Positions 29,237 through 38,485 of a stretch of DNA of 64,000 bases are shown piece after piece. Made by a program: the position numbers and the translations under genes. This DNA is from Coriobacteriaceae bacterium AM48-5 (GTDB lineage: Bacteria; Actinomycetota; Coriobacteriia; Coriobacteriales; Coriobacteriaceae): positions 1 to 64,000 of the forward strand of contig JAQEDJ010000002.1 in the NCBI GenBank assembly GCA_027669525.1, read 5' to 3'. The stretch's first letter is position 1. Each line of letters starts with the position of its first letter. Below the pieces are notes generated by a model. That model was given only the letters and a program-made list of their open reading frames with translations. It was not told the origin of the DNA and did no database searches.

Positions 29237-29400
29237 AGGTTGACCTACTCGAGGTCGTCGCCCTTGTGGCGTTAGGTCTGAAAATAATAAGAAGCCTTCG
29301 CGCTGCGGAATGATTTTGGAAACTAAGTACGGGGACCCGCCCAAGCCGTCCTGCTCAATCGCCCTTGTGGCGTTGGGGCGGAAAGGGTGGGGCGCGTGGG

Positions 29401-30024
29401 TTATTTGGTTGTTAGGGTTAGTAGGTCGTTGGGGGTTTTGAGGTTGTAGGTGGCGTTTGGGATATCTTGGTGTGATCCCCATGCTGCTCGGGCAAAACTG
29501 ACCCCTGCTGAAGTTGCGCACTGTTCGTCGTAGACGGTGTCGCCAACGTAGACGACGTTGCCAGGATTCGCGCCCGCACGTCGGAGATATTCGAGCATGG
29601 GTGCGGGTGCGGGTTTATGTTCGGTTGTGTCTTCGACAAGGATGATGTGCTCAAAATACTTATCGAAACCAAGGGGTGCAATTTCTTTTGCGTATTCGTC
29701 GCGCGCACGTGAGGAGACGATGCCAAGTTTGCAGCCGCTATCGGCGAGTGTTGCGATGACTTCAAGCAAACCTGGAAACACGCTGATGGTGCTTTTAAAG
29801 CTGGCGGCAACTTGGCACCAGCGATCCAACGTTGCCTGCGAGTAGATCCCAAGTTTCTCAAGGGCATCCTTGCCGGGTATGCCGAGGGCAAAGTCAAGCT
29901 CGTGTCGGGGAAGCGTTTTGCTGGTCTCTTCTTGGACAATCTGGACAAGCGATGACAGAACGCTTTCTTCTGTATCTGCCAATGTCCCATCAACGTCAAA
30001 TACGATATGGTCAAAGTGCTTCAT
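29401..30024 (-). CDS. HAD-family phosphatase (phosphoglycolate phosphatase-like)
   Basis: A 207-residue HAD hydrolase. Motif I is FDVDGTLADTEES near residue 9, followed by a helical cap domain, then motif II (GIVSSRARD) and motif IV (VVYVGDTVYDEQCA). It probably removes phosphate from a small metabolite; the substrate is unknown. The ribosome site is GAGAGGAGC. It lies 56 bp downstream of the AraC regulator on the same strand, so the two may be co-transcribed. Confidence 0.82.
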   Translation of the reverse strand: MKHFDHIVFDVDGTLADTEESVLSSLVQIVQEETSKTLPRHELDFALGIPGKDALEKLGIYSQATLDRWCQVAASFKSTISVFPGLLEVIATLADSGCKLGIVSSRARDEYAKEIAPLGFDKYFEHIILVEDTTEHKPAPAPMLEYLRRAGANPGNVVYVGDTVYDEQCATSAGVSFARAAWGSHQDIPNATYNLKTPNDLLTLTTK

Positions 30025-30080
30025 ATGATTGCTCCTCTCTGTTGTTTGCCTGCAAGTTTGATGCAGTGACAGAAGAAGGG

Positions 30081-31019
30081 TTAGCGGGATTTCTGCCTGG
30101 TGCTATCGAGATTCTGCCTCGCTGCTCGATAGCTCGAAGGAGTGCACCCCATTTGTTCTTTAAATACCTGGCCAAGATGGCTTGCTGTTATAAATCCGCA
30201 TTGGCGCGCGACTGTCTGTACCGTTCGCGTGGTGTGTGCCAAAAGTTCGCAAGCACGGTTTATGCGGTATGCGCGTAGATATGCCGCCGGGGTCGTTCCT
30301 GCACAAGTTTCGATAATGCGGTAACACTCTCTTTCGCTTACGCCGGCTGCAGATGCCATCTGGGGCACATCTATAGCGGCTGCATAGTTTGCGCGGATAA
30401 AGTCCAGGATTGCCTTGAACTGTACGTCGCGGCTGGTCATCCAAGAGGCGCCGTCGGAAGAAAAGAGCGGTTCGGCCTTGGCGTTAATCTGAATCCAGAG
30501 CTCTGACAAACTATTTCGAAGCGCCATCTCGTTCTGCGGCCGTTGAAGGTCGTGGCTAAAGGAGCTCTTCAGCAAATCGATAAAGGGCATATCGTCGGGA
30601 TTGGTGGGCGACCATTTGAGCACATCGACGCCTCGACATTGAAGCAATGGGTTGATGTAGCGCTTTTGGAGACGTCCCGCGGGATCGCCGAGCATCGACG
30701 GCTGAAAGATATGCAGCATTTGAATGGCTGGCGCCGAATTGGGTGATTGCAGCGTGCTGTGCAAAACGCCGCCGTTGATAAAGCCGGCGGACCCTTCCTC
30801 AAAGCGTACGTGCTCATGAGCCGCGTGCGTTCGATAGTCAATCGCTCCCTGCTCCATGTAGAAAAGCTCAACTTCGGAATGCCAGTGCCAGGGGACGGAA
30901 TTGCCCGGATAGCGAGCGAATTCTGCGCGTTCGGCAATATAGGGCCAGTCTTCGGCGGTCTCGGGAAACGCTTCCTCGCGTCCTCCGCGGTGCAATTCTA
31001 TGTGATCCATGTTTCGCAT
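30081..31019 (-). CDS. AraC-family regulator with N-terminal cupin
   Basis: A 312-residue activator. The N-terminal half is a cupin-like sensor (NSVPWHWHSEVELFYMEQG, then EGSAGFINGGVLHS). The C-terminal third has two AraC helix-turn-helix units (DVPQMASAAGVSERECYRII and TVQTVARQCGFITASHLGQV). Its ligand is unknown. ATG at 31019 is used; an alternative start MDHIEL begins 9 bp later. It is upstream of the HAD gene. Confidence 0.85.
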   Translation of the reverse strand: MRNMDHIELHRGGREEAFPETAEDWPYIAERAEFARYPGNSVPWHWHSEVELFYMEQGAIDYRTHAAHEHVRFEEGSAGFINGGVLHSTLQSPNSAPAIQMLHIFQPSMLGDPAGRLQKRYINPLLQCRGVDVLKWSPTNPDDMPFIDLLKSSFSHDLQRPQNEMALRNSLSELWIQINAKAEPLFSSDGASWMTSRDVQFKAILDFIRANYAAAIDVPQMASAAGVSERECYRIIETCAGTTPAAYLRAYRINRACELLAHTTRTVQTVARQCGFITASHLGQVFKEQMGCTPSSYRAARQNLDSTRQKSR

Positions 31020-31549
31020 GGCATCAGTATAAAGCGCGATGGGCTTAGATTGCTCTTGCCTGTTCGGGGAACGCCTTGTCTAGGGATGCTTGGAGCTTTT
31101 CGAAGGATGCTCGTAAGTTGAGGCTCTGATCGGCTGAGCGCTTGGTTTTTGTGGTGGGGGAGTCGAGGAGGCCGTTTCTCTGTGTCGGGGGGAAGGAGAA
31201 AAGGTTTGCATGTTTTAGGGATGGCTGCTGTGCTGCGTCATTGGAAGAATGCATGCTTTTGCGGCCTCCTCGATATCCACCAAAAGGATGCGCTCGGGGT
31301 TTGCTGCTAGGTCCCGTGCGCTGGCTACATTATGCCGCGAGCGCAGATAAGGAAGCGCTAAAGAAAGGCTTAATCAGGTTTGATGTAACAATGAAACCGC
31401 AGTTCAAAGCTATTGCATAACACTCTTGAAAGGTTGGAGGCTTAAGGGCTTTCTAAGGTTTGTGGCGCAATTGTTGCGTATATGAAGGATCTGAACGCGC
31501 CCAACCGTGATTCCCCTAGGGAAAACACGCTCACGATTGGGACGGGCGG
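31020..31549. other. 530-bp region without a confident gene
   Basis: I see a CCCTAGGG palindrome at 31506-31529 whose flanks (GTGATT, CACGCTCACG) match those at 3742 and 3788. A 69-codon minus-strand frame at 31045-31254 has a helical C-terminus but no good ribosome site, and I do not call it a gene. Confidence 0.5.
31506..31529. repeat. CCCTAGGG-centred palindrome, distant copy
   Basis: CGTGATTCCCCTAGGGAAAA then CACG, a near-match to the unit at 3742-3765, some 28 kb away and in an intergenic position. Confidence 0.55.
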
Positions 31550-32536
31550 CTAGCGCTGCGGCTCTGTGGCGCGCACCTGCTCGATGACCTTTTCCATCGT
31601 GGCGTCGATGCGGTCTTTTTTGAGTTCGCATTCCCAGATGGTTATGGGCGTCCAGCCCATTTGAGTGAGCGCTGCCACAGCAGCACGGTCGCGCTCGACG
31701 TTGCGACGGAACTTTGCCTCCCAAAACTCAACGTTGCGCTTGGGCTGGCTTGGGTTGCACTTGGGGCAGCGGTGCCAAAAGCAACCGTTGACGAAGATGG
31801 CGATCTTGCGGCCGGGGAAGGCGATGTCGGGCTTGCCGGGTACCTTCCATTCCAAACGATAGCCCGTAAGGCCCGCGGCCCGTAGGCGCTGACGTACGAG
31901 CAGCTCGGGCTTGGTGTTGGCGCGCTTGTTGCCCTTCATGGACTTTTTGATGGCGGCGCGACGGCGGACCAGTTCGCGCTCGTCAGCGGAGAGGTCCGAG
32001 GTATCGATGCCGTCGAGCAGACCGGGCTTGGGACGCTTTTTGCTGCGGCGTTTAGGTGCGCGCTTGGGTTTGGTGGCGGGTTTGTCGGTTGTGTTGGGCG
32101 CGGCGTCATCGGCGGAGCTTGCCTCAAGCCGATCTTCCTTTAACTCAATCAGAGCATCAATGAGCCCCTTGTCGGCGGGCATCCATTCCACCGTGGCAAG
32201 CGAGGTGCGTGGAATCCAGCGGATATCAAGCTGGCGGTCGTGTTTCTGGGGCTCATCGGATTCATCGGCGAGCGAGCAGTAGTAACACTCCATGGAGAGA
32301 TGAAAATCGGGGTAGTCATACTCAACGGTGTAGAAATCACGCAGGTTGGTGACTTTTACCTGTAGCTCTTCCATAAGCTCGCGGCGCACGGCGTCCTCGG
32401 GCGACTCACCGCGCATGAGCTTGCCGCCTGGGAACTCCCAAAGTCCCTGCATGTTGCCGTAGCCGCGCTGCACGGCAAGCAGCTCGTCAGATCCATCCTT
32501 GCGAATGATCCCAGCGGCAACATGAACAGTCTTCAA
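31550..32536 (-). CDS. NUDIX hydrolase fused to Vsr-type mismatch endonuclease
   Basis: A 328-residue two-domain protein. Residues 1 to about 135 are a NUDIX hydrolase of the MutT/NudG type, with the box GGKLMRGESPEDAVRRELM followed by EEL. A charged, Lys/Arg/Pro-rich linker (about 140-185) leads to a Vsr domain (residues about 195-320: MKGNKRANTKPELLVRQRL, then KIAIFVNGCFWHRCPKCN and GWTPITIWECELKKD). Vsr cuts beside T:G mismatches left by 5-methylcytosine deamination; NudG-like enzymes remove damaged or methylated cytosine nucleotides. The start is TTG at 32536 with AGGACTCC upstream, matching the NUDIX N-terminus. Confidence 0.85.
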   Translation of the reverse strand: MKTVHVAAGIIRKDGSDELLAVQRGYGNMQGLWEFPGGKLMRGESPEDAVRRELMEELQVKVTNLRDFYTVEYDYPDFHLSMECYYCSLADESDEPQKHDRQLDIRWIPRTSLATVEWMPADKGLIDALIELKEDRLEASSADDAAPNTTDKPATKPKRAPKRRSKKRPKPGLLDGIDTSDLSADERELVRRRAAIKKSMKGNKRANTKPELLVRQRLRAAGLTGYRLEWKVPGKPDIAFPGRKIAIFVNGCFWHRCPKCNPSQPKRNVEFWEAKFRRNVERDRAAVAALTQMGWTPITIWECELKKDRIDATMEKVIEQVRATEPQR

Positions 32537-32680
32537 CAGGAGTCCTCTCTCAACATCAATACATGGCAGACTACTTTTACCTTACACAACGGTAAGGCAA
32601 GCGTAAGCCATATCGATGGTAGCCGACTCGGCTTCTTGCGACTATAGATGCCGTAGACTAATCGCAAGAAAGGACTCGGT

Positions 32681-33465
32681 ATGCAAACCACGCACATGGC
32701 GACCCCGGTACTGGAGGTCGCGCATCTCGAAAAGGTATATGGAGCGCTGGGCAACGTGACCCGCGCGCTCAACGACGTCAGCTTTACCGTCAACCGCGGC
32801 GAATTTGTTGGCATCATGGGCGCCTCGGGCTCGGGCAAGTCGACGTTGCTCAACTGCGTCTCGACCATCGATAGCGCCACGAGCGGCACCATCCGCATCA
32901 ACGGCCAGGACGTAACACGCATGAAGCAGGCCAAGCTCTCGCAGTTCCGCCGCGAGGAACTCGGCTTTATCTTCCAGGACTCCAACCTGCTCGATACGCT
33001 CACGGCACGCGAGAACATCGCCTTGCCGCTCACCATCGCCCGCACAAACTCGGCAGAGATCTCGACCCGCGTGCAGGATGTGGCCGCGCGTCTGTCTATT
33101 AGCCAGGTGCTCGACAAGTACCCCTACCAGATGTCCGGTGGCCAGCAGCAGCGCGTTGCCGCCTGCCGCGCGCTCGTCACTGACCCCACCATGATCATGC
33201 CGACGAGCCCACCGGCGCCCTCGATTCCAAGAGCGCCCGCCTGCTGCTCGAGAGCCTGGAGGCCCTCAATCGCCGCCTGCGCGCCACCGTGCTCATGGTC
33301 ACGCATGACAGCTTTGCCGCCAGCTACACGAGCCGCGTGTTGTTTATCCGCGACGGCAAGATCTTCACCGAGCTGCGCCGCGGCGACACCGACCGCCGCG
33401 AGTTCTTCGACCGCATTATGGAGGTCGTTGCCATGATGGGCGGTGAGGGCTCCGATGCTCTGTAA
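32681..33465 (+). CDS. ABC transporter ATP-binding protein (BceA-like), frameshifted
   Basis: About 261 residues. Walker A is GASGSGKSTLLNC, the signature is QMSGGQQQRVA and the Walker B/D-loop region is MIMADEPTGALDSK after one G is restored near 33200 (ATGGCC read as ATGCC). The C-terminal H-loop appears as VTHDSFAA. It belongs to the MacB/BceA class that drives FtsX-type permeases. Its stop overlaps the permease start by 11 bp, so the two are coupled. No histidine kinase or response regulator lies beside it. Confidence 0.85.
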
Positions 33466-35655
33466 ACTCGCTTGGGGCAACGTCCGCCGCGCCGGCCGCG
33501 ACTACCTCGTCTACCTTTTGACGCTCACCCTGGGCGTCACGGTCTTCTATGCCTTTAACACCATCTCGATGCAGGTCGACATCGCCGGAATTGATGAAGA
33601 GGGCTTGGCGCAGGTTATGGGCAGTATGCTCGGCGACCTGACGTACTTTTTGGCCGGTGTCATGGCCTTTTTGATGGTGTACGCCAATAACTTCATCATG
33701 AAACGCCGCAAAAAGGAGTTTGGCCTGTACCAGGTGCTCGGCATGGGGCGCGGGCGCGTCGCCACGATCATGGCGCTCGAGACGGTGATTGTCTCGGTGG
33801 TGGCCTTTGTCGCCGGCATTGTGCTGGGTGTGGGACTCTCCCAGCTCATGGCGTTCTTTACGGCCTCGCTCTTTAAGACGCAGATCGCCGATTTCCACTT
33901 CTTTTTCTCGATGCATGCGTTCAATCTGACCCTTGCCTGCATGCTCGTAATGTTTGTGCTCACGCTACTGCTGAACCTCCGCGCCGTGCGTCGTACCAAA
34001 CTCATCGAGCTTATGGGTGCCGAGCGTCGCAACGAGAGCATCAAGACACGCAACCCCTGGATCGCGATTGCCATCTTTGCCGTGGGTGCGGTGCTTGTGG
34101 GCGTGGCCTATTACCGTCTGCTACGTGATGGGTTCCCGCTAACCGCGACGGACAGCAAGCTGCAAGAGGCCATGAACCAGTTTGGTATTACGACCGCTAT
34201 GGTTACCGTGGGCACCTTTGCCCTGTTCTGGGGACTCTCGGGCATGCTCATCAAGCTGCTGCAGAGCCTGCGCGGCGTGTATTGGCGCGGCCTCAACATG
34301 TTTACCGTGCGCCAGCTTGCGGCCAAGGTCAACACGGTGTGCTTTTCGATGGGTGTCATCGCGATGCTCCTGTTTTTGGCCATCACCTCGGTGACGTGCG
34401 GTATGTCAATTGCCAACGTGATGAATGAAAACCTGGAGCGCTATAACCCTGTTGACGTGTCTCAGACGTATGTCTATTACACGCCCGAAACGCTCGACTA
34501 CTACAAGGAGTATGTCAATCCGTCTGAGGCCGATCGCATGGTGCTGGCCGATGCAACGGTCGATTTGTACGCTGCATGGCATGGCGAGCGCAAGTCGGCG
34601 GACAACAACGACGAGACCGGAAAGAAGGTCAATATCGCCGATGTTGCCGGTGAGCATGTGCAGATCGATTCGTATCTGAGTTACCCGCTTGGCGGCTCGG
34701 ATCCTTCGGTGACGGCGGGCGAGATGTGCAAGGCCATGGGCGAAAAGCTCCCCAAGGCGCTCGAGGCTAGCAATGCCGATGATATGGGCCTGTTTGTGAC
34801 GCCGGCGAGCCAGTACAACAAGCTGCGCCAGATGATGGGCGAGGAGCCGGTGAGCATTGGCCGCGACCAGTACTTGCTTACGTGTGATATGGGCGGTGAG
34901 CTGGGCGACCTGTACACCAAGTACATGGCCGGCGGCCATGCCCTTACCTTGGGCGGGCATACGCTCAAGCCCGCTGGCGACAAGTCGGACGAGGATACGG
35001 CTGCCATCGCCAACTCGGCGATGGGCAGTAATCCGGGTACCGTCGTCGTTGCCGACGAGCTGTTGTCCCAGCTTAACCTGCAGCCGTATGCCAGTAATTT
35101 GCTCGTTAACTACAAGCAGGGGATGGATGTGACCAAGGCAGACGAGAGCATTAAATACACCATGCTCGACATTCTGCTCGTTGACGGCAAGGAGCCGGGG
35201 GGATGGGGAGTCTTCATCACGCGTTCCGAGATGTATACGCAGGCGGCGCAGATGAACGGCATGATTAGCTATCTACCATCTACATTGGCTTTGTGCTGGT
35301 CGTTGCATGTGCGGCGATTCTGTCGATCCAGCAGCTCTCCAATGTGGCCGACGGCAGCCGCAGCTATCGCGTGCTGGCGCAGATCGGCTGTGACGACCGT
35401 CAGATCCGGCATTCGGTGATGGCGCAGCAAGCGGTGTTCTTCCTGTTCCCGCTGGCAGTGGGCTTGGCGCACTCCTTTGTGGCGCTCAAGGTGATCATCG
35501 AGCTGGTGAGCGTATTCGGCGATATGAGCATCGCCGGCACCGTGGGCCTCACCTGCGCGATTTTCCTGGCGGCCTATGGTGGCTACTTCCTGGTGACGTA
35601 CCTCATGAGCGCCGGCATGGTACAAGCTGCCATCGCCACCCGTTACAGCGAGTAA
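33455..35655 (+). CDS. FtsX-like ABC permease (BceB-like), frameshifted
   Basis: About 733 residues. The N-terminus MLCKLAWGNVRRAGRDYLVY and first membrane helix are typical of BceB permeases. More helices lie at about residues 55-75, 110-135, 150-170, 195-215, 240-255 and 285-310, then a large extracellular domain and three C-terminal helices. One base is missing near 35275 (YLAIYIGF). BceAB pairs move or sense antimicrobial peptides and lipid II-binding antibiotics; that role is inferred from family. Confidence 0.85.
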
Positions 35656-35692
35656 CAAGCGGGCAAAATCGTCGCAAAATCAGAGGCGTATG

Positions 35693-35729
35693 ACCGCCGC
35701 GAAGGGACCAGGGGCCCTTTCGCGGCGGT
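35693..35729 (+). terminator. Terminator of the BceAB-like operon
   Basis: An ACCGCCGCGAA-GGG stem with its complement, then TTTTTG, just after the permease stop. Confidence 0.85.
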
Positions 35730-35756
35730 TTTTGCCAACCTGGTGCGTCTCAGATA

Positions 35757-35878
35757 CAAGTGAGTAGACTTATTTGGATATACCGAGCACACCGCGACAA
35801 GTGCCCAATAAAACCGCAGGTCAGAGCTGTGTCGATTTGGGGCGTGCTCGGCCTTCTGCAAAAAGCCTACTCACTTGG
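35757..35878. repeat. Variable-arm hairpin element, class A, copy 5
   Basis: Imperfect arms of about 35 bp start with CAAGTGAGTAG and end near CCGAGCAC; the right arm is the complement with a few mismatches. The core AAAACCGCAGG is at 35810-35820 with a CGCAG/CTGTG hairpin joined through a G-T wobble. Confidence 0.7.
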
Positions 35879-35890
35879 TTTTCGCTGTTA

Positions 35891-35933
35891 GAAGGCCGTC
35901 GCGAGGGAAAGCAGTTCCCTCACGGCGGCCTTC
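35891..35933. terminator. Hairpin between convergent permease and LuxR genes
   Basis: The stem GAAGGCCG-CG-GAGGGAA with its complement; no T-run on either side of note. A GGGACAGGTTT-type hairpin follows at about 35950-35990 and matches one at 45910-45960. Confidence 0.55.
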
Positions 35934-35984
35934 ACGTTTGCCCAGATAAAACCTGCCAAAATAAACCTGTCCCTTTTTGGTAGG

Positions 35985-36965
35985 TTATCGCTTCCAGAAG
36001 TGGAGGATCAGCGTCGTGCGGTTTTGTTGCTCGGTTTTGACCAGGATGTTGTGGATGTGGGTCTTGACGGTGCCCACGGCAAGGAATAGCTCGTCGGCGA
36101 TCTCTTGGTTCGATTTGCCTAGCACAACCAGGCGCATGACTTCGGCCTCGCGGTTGGAGAGCTTGTAGGCGTTGCGGTAGAAGGGCATCTGCTCTTCGAT
36201 GTGTCGATCAAGATCGCTGACGTTCTTTTCCTCGGGTGCCTCCTGCATGCGAATCGAAAGCACGTGATAGGCGTAGATAACCAGCAGAATCGCAAAGTAG
36301 CACGCAAAGATGTTCTCGCTAAAGTTGCGCTCGGATAAGTACAGCTGCAGCCAGGAGGGTGCCAGGCTCATGGGAACAACAAGGATGTTGTAGAAATCCT
36401 CGGCAACGATGCACCCGACCAGAATGGCGCCGATAATGAGGTGCTTTCGTTGATTGTTGACGCGCGCCTTAAGCTCGACCTGCGTGCTTTTATGCGCCGT
36501 CCAAAAGATATAGAGCCCCACAAATACAAGGAATGCCTGACGTATCGTGTAGTAGAGCCATTGATGCATGGGGCCGTAGGGGACAGCGACAATGATCAGC
36601 AGCTCGCTCAGGAAAAACGTTGCGACGGGAATAACAAACTGCTTTTTTGAATGTTTGTCGAGCAAGTCCATGGCAATGAGCCAGATAAAAGCTTGTGAAG
36701 CGGTCGCCACAAGGGTCCGCAACACAGGCATGGTAATTGAGTAATAGTCGCTGGCCGGAAAACTCTGGTTTTGCAACGTGTATTCAAAAAAGAAGATCTC
36801 GGTCATCTCGATGGCATAGCAAATAAAAACGCCGCTGCCATAGATAAAGAAGCGTCGACGAGACGAGGCATAGGCGGCAAGCGAAAGCACTGCCGTCACA
36901 ATACAAATCAGGAGTATCGCTAGGGTATAGAAGAACATTAGAGTGTTCATCTGCCACCGTCCCAT
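35985..36965 (-). CDS. Membrane-bound LuxR-family regulator
   Basis: A 326-residue protein. The first about 240 residues hold seven or so hydrophobic helices. The C-terminus is a LuxR helix-turn-helix (LSNREAEVMRLVVLGKSNQE, then IADELFLAVGTVKTHIHNIL). Regulators of this layout are common in Coriobacteriia and are thought to sense small molecules at the membrane. MGRWQMNTL is used as N-terminus; MNTLMFF at 36950 is an alternative start. It is divergent from the putrescine carbamoyltransferase gene, which suggests control of the agmatine cluster. Confidence 0.8.
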   Translation of the reverse strand: MGRWQMNTLMFFYTLAILLICIVTAVLSLAAYASSRRRFFIYGSGVFICYAIEMTEIFFFEYTLQNQSFPASDYYSITMPVLRTLVATASQAFIWLIAMDLLDKHSKKQFVIPVATFFLSELLIIVAVPYGPMHQWLYYTIRQAFLVFVGLYIFWTAHKSTQVELKARVNNQRKHLIIGAILVGCIVAEDFYNILVVPMSLAPSWLQLYLSERNFSENIFACYFAILLVIYAYHVLSIRMQEAPEEKNVSDLDRHIEEQMPFYRNAYKLSNREAEVMRLVVLGKSNQEIADELFLAVGTVKTHIHNILVKTEQQNRTTLILHFWKR

Positions 36966-37279
36966 CTCATTTATCTATGGCCGAGTCCTGTATATCTTGT
37001 GGGATATAGACGTCTCAACCCTTCGTTACATTGCGGATTAGGCGCCGAGATATAGCATAGCCGTATACCGTTTGCGGTTCTAGATAGTAAACCCCCTGCA
37101 AGCTGGCTACCTGCGGGTTTATATTGGTTTAGAGGGGGTGTAACTCCGTGAACGGTCTTTAATCCCGAATAAACTAGGTAAAAATTGCATACGGGTGAAT
37201 GATGGTCTTGTCAACACGAGGCGTGATGTACGAGCGCCTCATAGTAATAGTCGGCAAGACCGGCGGAAAGGAAATCGAC
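36966..37279 (+). promoter_or_regulatory. Leader and promoter region of the agmatine cluster
   Basis: A 314-bp gap between the divergent LuxR regulator and the carbamoyltransferase gene. It contains a hairpin at about 37088-37120 (AAACCC paired with GGGTTT) whose sequence CTGCGGGTTTATATTGG matches the class A core. I assign no -35/-10 pair. Confidence 0.45.
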
Positions 37280-38353
37280 ATGGCACTGCCTAAGGATTTC
37301 ATCGACACCAACGACTTCACCAAAGAGCAGATCCTGGCTATCGAGGATCTTGGCCTGGCAATGAAGAAGGCCATCAAGGTTGACGGTTATTATCCGCACC
37401 TGCTCCGCAACAAGAGCCTTGGCATGATCTTCCAGCAGGTCTCCACCCGCACCCGTCTTTCCTTCGAGACCGCTATGACCGACCTCGGCGGCCATGCTCA
37501 GTTCTATGGCCCTGGCACCATCCAGCTCGGCGGTCACGAGTCCCTGGGCGACACCGCTCGCGTTATGGGCTCGTTGCTCGACATCATGATGGCTCGCGTT
37601 GACCGTCACAAGGACGTCGTCGGCCTCGCCGAGGGCTCCGCTGTTCCCGTCATCAATGGCATGTCCGAGTTCAACCATCCCACGCAGGAGATGGGCGACC
37701 TCATGACCATGCTCGAGAACCTCCCCGAGGGCAAGAAGATCGAGGACTGCACCCTGGCCTTCATCGGCGACGCCACCCAGGTCTGCGTCTCCCTCATGTT
37801 CATCGCCTCCAAGGTCGGCATGAAGTTTGTCCAGTTTGGACCTAAGGGCCACCAGATCCCCGACGGCGGCCTGCACGTTGGCACCGTTGAGGAGCGCGCC
37901 GAGTTCGGCAAGCAGATGATGGCCATCGCCGAGGAGAACTGCAAGGTCTCCGGCGGCTCCATCGTCATCTCCGACGACATCGAGTGCATCAAGGGCGCCG
38001 ACTTCGTCTACACCGACGTGTGGTATGGCCTGTACGACGAGGAGGTCTCGGGCGAGAACTACATGGACGTGTTCTACCCCAAGTATCAGGTCACCATGGA
38101 CATGATGAACTTCGCCGGCCCCAACTCCAAGTTCATGCACTGCCTGCCGGCCACCCGCAATGAGGAAGTCGTCGACGAGGTTATGGACGATCCCGAGCGC
38201 TCCCTGTGCTGGGTCGAGGCCGAGAACCGCAAGCACTCCATCCGTGCTCTCCTTGCCGCCCTGGGCAAGCGCACTCCGCTCAACGACGAGGGTGTCGAGT
38301 ACTCCGCCAAGGCCGAGCTTCACGCCGCTCTCGAGGCTCTCGAGCAGCTCTAA
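37280..38353 (+). CDS. Putrescine carbamoyltransferase
   Basis: A 357-residue aspartate/ornithine carbamoyltransferase-family enzyme. The carbamoyl-phosphate motif is [11 protein letters not shown]. The segment [20 protein letters not shown] and the long C-terminal extension ([19 protein letters not shown]) fit putrescine carbamoyltransferase, which splits N-carbamoylputrescine to putrescine and carbamoyl phosphate, better than ornithine carbamoyltransferase. HCLPATRN is the second-substrate region. Agmatine deiminase and APC antiporters follow on the same strand. The start at 37280 has AAAGGAAATC upstream. Confidence 0.85.
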   Translation: MALPKDFIDTNDFTKEQILAIEDLGLAMKKAIKVDGYYPHLLRNKSLGMIFQQVSTRTRLSFETAMTDLGGHAQFYGPGTIQLGGHESLGDTARVMGSLLDIMMARVDRHKDVVGLAEGSAVPVINGMSEFNHPTQEMGDLMTMLENLPEGKKIEDCTLAFIGDATQVCVSLMFIASKVGMKFVQFGPKGHQIPDGGLHVGTVEERAEFGKQMMAIAEENCKVSGGSIVISDDIECIKGADFVYTDVWYGLYDEEVSGENYMDVFYPKYQVTMDMMNFAGPNSKFMHCLPATRNEEVVDEVMDDPERSLCWVEAENRKHSIRALLAALGKRTPLNDEGVEYSAKAELHAALEALEQL

Positions 38354-38485
38354 GCCTTAAGCCTGCTAAACGCACGTTTGCGGGCGGCGGATGCTCGTCT
38401 CCTGTCGCCCGCTCACCGAGGCTCAAGCAATTGCCTTAGTACCTTGGGCCTCGGATCTGTCCAAGACTGAGCGAAGGAGCTCATC

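Noticed and set aside
31045-31254. 69-codon minus-strand frame upstream of the AraC gene
   Set aside because: The helical C-terminus is suggestive, but there is no ribosome site or family match.
37080-37125. Full class A element before the putrescine carbamoyltransferase gene
   Set aside because: The core string and a terminator-like hairpin are present, but I could not find long complementary arms, so it is noted only within the leader.
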